From assembly GCA_002403905.1 (NCBI GenBank), contig DHIR01000261.1, positions 27,964 to 48,081 of the forward strand: a stretch of DNA of 20,118 nucleotides, given 5' to 3'. Positions within the stretch are counted from its first letter, which is position 1. Each line of letters starts with the position of its first letter. Both the position numbers and the translations under genes were made by a program. Origin of the DNA: Mucilaginibacter sp. UBA4741. Lineage in GTDB: Bacteria; Bacteroidota; Bacteroidia; Sphingobacteriales; Sphingobacteriaceae. Below the pieces are notes generated by a model. It searched no databases and had not been told where the DNA came from. It saw only the letters and a list, made by a program, of their open reading frames with translations. Shown here one piece after another: positions 16,010-20,118 of the stretch.

Positions 16010-16675
16010 TCAATCAATGATATAATCAAGCCGGGCATTTCTATAAATTGGTTTTTGTAAATGTATTTTAAATTTTTTAAAACTTTGCAACGGCCCCTGG
16101 GTCACAAATAAATTAGTTAACCAGGCGGGTATATTGCCACCGGGCTCGGCATGAAGCGTATAAATAATTTTTACCCGATCTTTGCCTGACGGATATAATA
16201 CCCATTTCCCGTTGGAATTAGTAATGCGTACTATTTTGGATTTTACCGGTACCATATCGGCTACGCAAGGTGCATCTATCGTTACTGTTTTGGTAACCGC
16301 ATCCTGCGATACTTTAAGATGCGCAATAAAATCGCGGTTGCTTACCGGCCATGGCATCTCGATCAGCGAATAGTAGTATAACTCTGCCGGAGATACTTGT
16401 TTTACCAAATAATTACCTGCGGTATGGTAAAGCCATTCTTCACTATTTTTAATATCCATTAGTGCTGCCACCACTTGCGATAGGGTTGCCACTAAGCTGC
16501 ACTCTACTTTTATCGCTTTGATTTTTGATGACTCTAAATCGCGTGTAAATATTTTTATTCCGTTATTGTTTTCTTTTAACTCCCAATTATCGTTGGTTTG
16601 TGCTATAGCGCAATTGGCTAACAGTAAAAACAGTAGAATAAGCTTTTTTCGCACAGGGTATAGTTTATAGTGCAA
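16010..16675 (-). CDS. Exported START-domain (lipid-transfer-like) protein
   Basis: A 221-residue protein. The signal peptide MHYKLYPVRKKLILLFLLLA is followed by NCAIAQ, so it is secreted to the periplasm; the Cys at 22 does not sit in a good lipobox. The rest is a START domain of normal size: WELKENNNGIKIFTRDLESSKIKAIKVE (31-58), the helix block VVAALMDIKNSEEWLYHTA, then YYSLIEMPWPVSNRDFIAHL, which matches the START core closely, and the C-terminal helix. START domains bind hydrophobic ligands such as sterols or phospholipids in a deep pocket; bacterial members are mostly uncharacterised. It is upstream of the sulfatase gene in a likely two-gene operon. Confidence 0.85.
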   Translation of the reverse strand: MHYKLYPVRKKLILLFLLLANCAIAQTNDNWELKENNNGIKIFTRDLESSKIKAIKVECSLVATLSQVVAALMDIKNSEEWLYHTAGNYLVKQVSPAELYYYSLIEMPWPVSNRDFIAHLKVSQDAVTKTVTIDAPCVADMVPVKSKIVRITNSNGKWVLYPSGKDRVKIIYTLHAEPGGNIPAWLTNLFVTQGPLQSFKKFKIHLQKPIYRNARLDYIID

Positions 16676-17037
16676 TTTAACAATTCTTTAAATAAATAGG
16701 TCATTGATACTATTTGCTTTTGTAATAATCGGCTAAGGTGTTATAAACCAATGTTGTTTGGCAATTGGTAACGTTTGCATAAATAAATATTTATTCGATA
16801 CCGGATTTTTTTTCTTTTGATTAACTTGCCCTTGTTATAAACAATCAACAGGGGCTGTAATAAACCACGGCTGCATATATTAAATAATTGCGTATTAATT
16901 TTAGGTGCCCGGCAACTACGGTTATCTTGAACAATACTTTTATCCTTTTTGCTAAAGATTGCGAGCAATTTTAATTGCGTTACTGTGGGCAAGAAGAAAT
17001 GAATAACGATTATCAATCAAAAAGACATTAAAAAATT
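16676..17037. other. 362-bp divergent intergenic region
   Basis: The spacer separates the divergent START-domain and Gfo/Idh/MocA genes. It is A+T-rich and contains the short palindrome ATTGC-GA-GCAAT followed by another AATTGCG, and a TACTTTTA (16935-16942) similar to a -7 box but without a matched -33 element. A 91-codon minus-strand frame crosses it, but its composition looks like translated spacer. I see no RNA gene or riboswitch that I can name. Confidence 0.5.
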
Positions 17038-18393
17038 ATGGAAAAATCACGTCGTACTTTTATCAGGCAGGCATCAATAGCCGGCGCGGGTGTAATGTTG
17101 GCTAAAACCAGTTTCAGCGCTAAAAGTTATAACCGTATTATCGGCGCTAATGACCGTGTGCGGGTTGGGGTAGTTGGATTTTCTGACAGGCATAAAAGCT
17201 CGCACATGCCCAGCTTTATGAACCATTGTAAAGAGTTGAACTTTGAAGTAGTTGCCGTATCAGATATCTGGAACAAACGCCGCGAGGAAGGTGCCGCCGC
17301 CTGGAAACAGAAAATGAATAACGACGTTAAAGCCTATCGAAATAACGAAGAAATGTATGGCGCCAAAGCGGTTGACGCGGTATTTATGAGCACTGCCGAT
17401 TTTCAGCACGCAAGGCATTGCGCCGAAGCTGTACGTGCCGGTTGCGATGTTTACTGCGAAAAACCTTTTGCCGAAACTATGGAAGACGCGCGTTTTGCAT
17501 TAAAAGCGGTAAAAGAAACCGGCAAAATTGTACAAATAGGCTCACAACGCCGTAGTGGTGCCAACTACCATGCAGCCGACGACTTTATAAAATCGGGTCA
17601 GTTTGGGCCGATAACCATGGTTGAATTAAAGTGGAATGTAAACCAACCGGGACGCTGGAGAAGGCCCGAGTTATTAAATGTATTAAAAGAACAAGACACC
17701 GACTGGAAACGCTGGCTGATGAACCGGCCTTATGAAGCCTTTGATCCGCGTAAATATTTAGAGTTCCGTTTGTTTTGGCCTTATTCATCAGGATTACCGG
17801 GGCAATGGATGAGCCACCAGATTGATACGGTGCATTGGTTCAGCGGGTTAAAACATCCACGCAGTGTAACAGCTAACGGCGGTATTTATATGTGGAAAGA
17901 TGGCCGCCGTAACTGGGATACCATAACGGCTGCTTTTGATTATGGGCCTGCAAACGACCCATCATCAGGTTTCCAGGTGACATTTGCCTCGCGGATGCAT
18001 AATGGCGATGATGATCCTTCTGAAATATATTACTCAAATGGTGGTGAATTAAACCTGATGACGAATAAGGTAACCCCAACTGGTGGCCTTACAGAAAAGA
18101 TGGCGAAAGCCATGGGCATGAAGGCCAATTTATTGCCAACCATAGAATTAAAAAATACGGAGAAAGTTGTAACATCAGCAAATACAGGTGGCGACACGTT
18201 AACATCAAACCACGTGCGTAACTGGATGGAGTGTGTGCGTAGCCGTAAACAGCCTAATGCGCCAGTTGAAGCTGGATACAGCCATGCTATAGCTCTTATC
18301 ATGACTAATGCCGCAGCGCATACAGGCCAAAAAGCTACCTTTGACGAGGCTACACAAGAGGTGATGGCTGGTGGTAAAGTGTTTAAATATTAA
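17038..18393 (+). CDS. Tat-exported Gfo/Idh/MocA family oxidoreductase
   Basis: A 451-residue protein beginning with a twin-arginine signal (KSRRTFIRQASIAGAGVML, residues 3-21), so it should be folded with its nucleotide cofactor in the cytoplasm and exported. The Rossmann part starts at about 41 (VRVGVVGFSD, G44 and G47), and the family signature EKP is at 141-143 in VYCEKPFAETMEDA. The C-terminal alpha/beta substrate domain includes NQPGRWRRPE, LPGQWMSHQIDTVHWFSG and a final helix KATFDEATQEVMAGG. Such secreted members are common in Bacteroidota and Planctomycetota glycan loci, where some act by NAD-dependent redox chemistry on glycosides. Substrate unknown. A DUF6807 gene follows 97 bp downstream on the same strand, a recurring association. 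Confidence 0.9.
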   Translation: MEKSRRTFIRQASIAGAGVMLAKTSFSAKSYNRIIGANDRVRVGVVGFSDRHKSSHMPSFMNHCKELNFEVVAVSDIWNKRREEGAAAWKQKMNNDVKAYRNNEEMYGAKAVDAVFMSTADFQHARHCAEAVRAGCDVYCEKPFAETMEDARFALKAVKETGKIVQIGSQRRSGANYHAADDFIKSGQFGPITMVELKWNVNQPGRWRRPELLNVLKEQDTDWKRWLMNRPYEAFDPRKYLEFRLFWPYSSGLPGQWMSHQIDTVHWFSGLKHPRSVTANGGIYMWKDGRRNWDTITAAFDYGPANDPSSGFQVTFASRMHNGDDDPSEIYYSNGGELNLMTNKVTPTGGLTEKMAKAMGMKANLLPTIELKNTEKVVTSANTGGDTLTSNHVRNWMECVRSRKQPNAPVEAGYSHAIALIMTNAAAHTGQKATFDEATQEVMAGGKVFKY

Positions 18394-18399
18394 CCTGAA

Positions 18400-18478
18400 A
18401 TATCGAACTAAATGAATGCCGAATATCGAACTCTGAAGTTTCCGAGATATTCGGCATTTGTTATTTGGTGTTCGATAT
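18400..18478 (+). repeat. Nested palindromic intergenic repeat / possible terminator
   Basis: Between the oxidoreductase and DUF6807 genes two inverted repeats are nested. The inner stem is 13 bp perfect, AATGCCGAATATC (18415-18427) with GATATTCGGCATT (18446-18458), and an 18-nt loop. The outer stem is 9 bp, ATATCGAAC (18400-18408) with GTTCGATAT (18470-18478). The word ATATCGAAC occurs again at 18423-18431. The inner stem is followed by a T-rich stretch, so it could attenuate transcription or protect the upstream mRNA. The design also resembles the small palindromic repeats that populate spacers of this group; I cannot test copy number here. Confidence 0.6.
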
Positions 18479-18490
18479 AATTATTAAAAG

Positions 18491-19531
18491 ATGAACCAGA
18501 TCAAACAAGTAACATTAGCCCTAATGATGACGGCGGTATCAACAATAGCCATCGCACAGCAGCAACCAGTAGCGGTGATTAAATCTGCAAAGGATAAAAA
18601 AATAGATGTGATAATAGGCGGTAAGCTTTTTACCAGTTTTTTATATCCTGATTCATTGGAAAAACCGGTGCTTTACCCTTTACATGATGCTGGCGGAACA
18701 GTAGTTACGCGTAGTTTTCCGTTAGATAAGCGGACAGGCGACCCAACTGATCACCCGCATCATATTGGCCTTTGGTTCAATTATGAAAATCTAAACGGGC
18801 TTGATTTCTGGAACAATAGTTATGCTATACCAGCTGCCAAAAAAAGCCAATACGGCTGGATACGTACCGATAAGATATTAGAAGCCCAAAGCGGCAATAC
18901 AGGTATAATAGCCTATCACGCCAACTGGACAAACCAGGCTAAAGACGTGATATTGGAAGAAACTACCCGCTTTGAATTTAGCGGCAATGCTAACCAACGT
19001 GTTATTGATAGGATCACCACTTTAAAAGCCAATGTTGAGGCCAAATTTAACGATGCCAAAGATGGTATGCTGGGCCTTCGCCTGGCACATGAATTGCAAA
19101 TGCAAAGTAAAGAAGATCAAAAATTTACAGATGATAAAGGTATTGTAACCGTGGTAAAAGGCGGCACAGATAACATGGCCAATGGCAACTATATAACCAG
19201 TGAGGGTAAAACCGGCGATGCGGCTTGGAGTACCCGTGGTGTTTGGTGCAAAGTGTATGGTAAAATGGGTATGGACTCGGTAAGTATCGCTATTATTGAT
19301 CATCCCAAAAACCCTAACTATCCTACCTTTTGGCATGCCAGGGGTTATGGCCTTTTTGCGGCTAACCCATTGGGCGAAAAGATTTTTACCAACGGTAAAT
19401 CAGCCAAAAATCTCACCTTAAAAAAGGGCGAATCGGTTACTTTTAAATACCGGATAGTTATTAATAATGGAGGCAATACACTTACTGCAAACCAACTTAA
19501 TAAATCGGCAGCAAGTTTTGCTAAAAAGTGA
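18491..19531 (+). CDS. Secreted DUF6807 / PmoA-like family protein
   Basis: A 346-residue exported protein (signal peptide MNQIKQVTLALMMTAVSTIA then IAQ). The family signature is DHPHHIGLWF at 87-96, preceded by FTSFLYPDSLEKPVLYPLHDAGGTVVTRSFP and followed by a beta-rich body ending in LKKGESVTFKYRIVINNGG. Databases name the family after methane oxygenase PmoA, but it has nothing visible in common with the membrane particulate methane monooxygenase subunit; the biochemical role is unknown. In Bacteroidota it typically accompanies Gfo/Idh/MocA oxidoreductases in glycan loci, as here. The conserved His-rich motif suggests a metal or sugar site, which is inference. Confidence 0.85.
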   Translation: MNQIKQVTLALMMTAVSTIAIAQQQPVAVIKSAKDKKIDVIIGGKLFTSFLYPDSLEKPVLYPLHDAGGTVVTRSFPLDKRTGDPTDHPHHIGLWFNYENLNGLDFWNNSYAIPAAKKSQYGWIRTDKILEAQSGNTGIIAYHANWTNQAKDVILEETTRFEFSGNANQRVIDRITTLKANVEAKFNDAKDGMLGLRLAHELQMQSKEDQKFTDDKGIVTVVKGGTDNMANGNYITSEGKTGDAAWSTRGVWCKVYGKMGMDSVSIAIIDHPKNPNYPTFWHARGYGLFAANPLGEKIFTNGKSAKNLTLKKGESVTFKYRIVINNGGNTLTANQLNKSAASFAKK

Positions 19532-19543
19532 TGGGAGTTTTTT

Positions 19544-19583
19544 AGTCTATGTTATTACAAATAACTTTGTAATAACATAGATT
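19544..19583. terminator. Perfect 16-bp hairpin between convergent DUF6807 and sigma-factor genes
   Basis: TCTATGTTATTACAAA (19546-19561) and its exact complement (19566-19581) enclose a 4-nt loop, TAAC; a G-T and an A-T pair can extend the stem to 19544-19583. It lies between convergent genes, where a bidirectional terminator is expected. However, the U-runs on either side are short, and the stop codon and last codons of the sigma gene are inside the stem, which is unusual. Confidence 0.55.
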
Positions 19584-20118
19584 TAGAGTTATGACGCAAA
19601 CGCGCTAACGCTTTATCTTTTATTTGTCGTACGCGTTCCCTGGTTAGATCATATTTCTCGCCTATCTCTTCTAATGAGTGTGCCGAGCGACTGTTTAGCC
19701 CAAAAAACAGGGTAAGTACTTCTCTTTCTCTTTCTGCAAGGATACCCAATGAGCGTTTGATCTCGCTAGCCAGCGAATCCGTCATCAATTCATGATCAGT
19801 GGCTTCAGCATCATTTTGCAATACATCCAAAAGCGTATTGTCTTCACCTGCAATAAAAGGTGCATCCATTGATAAATGGCGACCTGAATTAGCTAATGAA
19901 TCAGATATTTTTTCGGGAGTAGTTTCTAAATCCTCGGCCAACTCTTCTGTCGTAGCCGGGCGCTCCAGTAATTGTTCCAATTTGGAAGATGCATGACGGA
20001 TCTTATTCAATGCCCCAACCTGGTTAAGCGGTAAACGCACCACGCGAGACTGTTCTGCAACCGCCGTTAAAATAGATTGGCGTATCCACCAAACCGCATA
20101 AGATATAAATTTAAAGCC
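19555..20118 (-). CDS. RpoD/SigA-type sigma-70 factor (5' partial)
   Basis: The frame is open to the right edge, so the N-terminal part is missing; 187 residues are visible. It begins within region 2.3/2.4 (GFKFISYAVWWIRQSI), which melts and reads the -10/-7 element. Region 3 follows (RLPLNQVGALNKIRHASSKLEQ ... TTPEKISDSL), then region 4 with LTLFFGLNSRSAHSLEEIGEKYDLTRERVRQIKDKALARLRH, whose helix-turn-helix contacts the -35/-33 element. The call as a group 1/2 sigma-70 is firm. Whether it is the housekeeping copy or a paralogue is unclear: members of this group can carry more than one, and the tail (NSKSMLLQSYL) lacks the common final glycine. The ATG at 20043 is internal and not the start. 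Confidence 0.92.
   Translation of the reverse strand, partial: GFKFISYAVWWIRQSILTAVAEQSRVVRLPLNQVGALNKIRHASSKLEQLLERPATTEELAEDLETTPEKISDSLANSGRHLSMDAPFIAGEDNTLLDVLQNDAEATDHELMTDSLASEIKRSLGILAEREREVLTLFFGLNSRSAHSLEEIGEKYDLTRERVRQIKDKALARLRHNSKSMLLQSYL

Noticed and set aside
16741..17016. 91-codon minus-strand frame in the spacer upstream of the Gfo/Idh/MocA gene
   Set aside because: The peptide is a low-information mix of K, I, N and L typical of translated A+T-rich spacer, with no recognisable domain, signal or ribosome site, and it would occupy the promoter region of two divergent genes.
1..20118. Novel multi-gene defence system, CRISPR array, phage or integrative element
   Set aside because: I looked on both strands and found no repeat arrays, integrase, att-like repeats, nuclease, toxin-antitoxin or phage genes; all long frames belong to known metabolic, regulatory or IS families.

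Overview
The window looks like the chromosome of a Bacteroidota member, most likely family Sphingobacteriaceae (Mucilaginibacter- or Pedobacter-like). This rests on the A+T-rich spacers, mostly weak Shine-Dalgarno sites, many secreted glycosidases whose signal peptides end in A-x-A-Q, a single-module RpoD-type sigma factor, and the mix of families (GH127, GH51, S1 sulfatase, Tat-exported Gfo/Idh/MocA oxidoreductase, DUF6807/PmoA-like protein). The genus is an inference. No tRNA, rRNA, CRISPR array, SusC or SusD was seen.

Layout. (1) 2-4229: a sorbosone-dehydrogenase-like beta-propeller running off the left edge, an AraC-type regulator, and a secreted GH127 beta-L-arabinofuranosidase. (2) 4507-6942: a divergent secreted GH51 alpha-L-arabinofuranosidase; the 277-bp spacer between the two arabinosidases is the natural shared control region. 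(3) 7029-9377: an Omp85-like outer-membrane barrel gene interrupted in its signal-peptide codons by a complete 1006-bp IS1595-family element (7061-8066; perfect 23-bp terminal inverted repeats, 8-bp target duplication AAAAATTA, intact transposase). (4) 9438-11014: two convergent SDR dehydrogenases, the second resembling D-mannonate oxidoreductase. (5) 11197-13859: a membrane fatty-acid hydroxylase/sterol-desaturase-family protein convergent with a second secreted GH127-like enzyme. (6) 13978-16675: a lone CheY-like receiver, then a minus-strand pair, START-domain protein followed by a type I sulfatase. (7) 17038-19531: a Tat-exported Gfo/Idh/MocA oxidoreductase and a DUF6807 protein in tandem. 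(8) 19555-20118: the C-terminal half of an RpoD-type sigma factor running off the right edge.

Biologically this is a carbohydrate-utilisation neighbourhood: enzymes that remove alpha- and beta-linked L-arabinofuranose (plant pectin or arabinogalactan/hydroxyproline-rich glycoprotein side chains), a sulfatase, and several sugar or uronate oxidoreductases, with an AraC regulator. It lacks the SusC/SusD uptake pair inside the window.

The most striking observation is the IS1595 insertion. It cuts the barrel gene after codon 10 of its original frame, yet the right end of the IS supplies a new ATG exactly as many codons upstream of the join as the lost native ATG. The protein therefore keeps its length (444 aa), frame and a signal peptide with a basic start (MRTKYIIL replaces MRHRLLYI).
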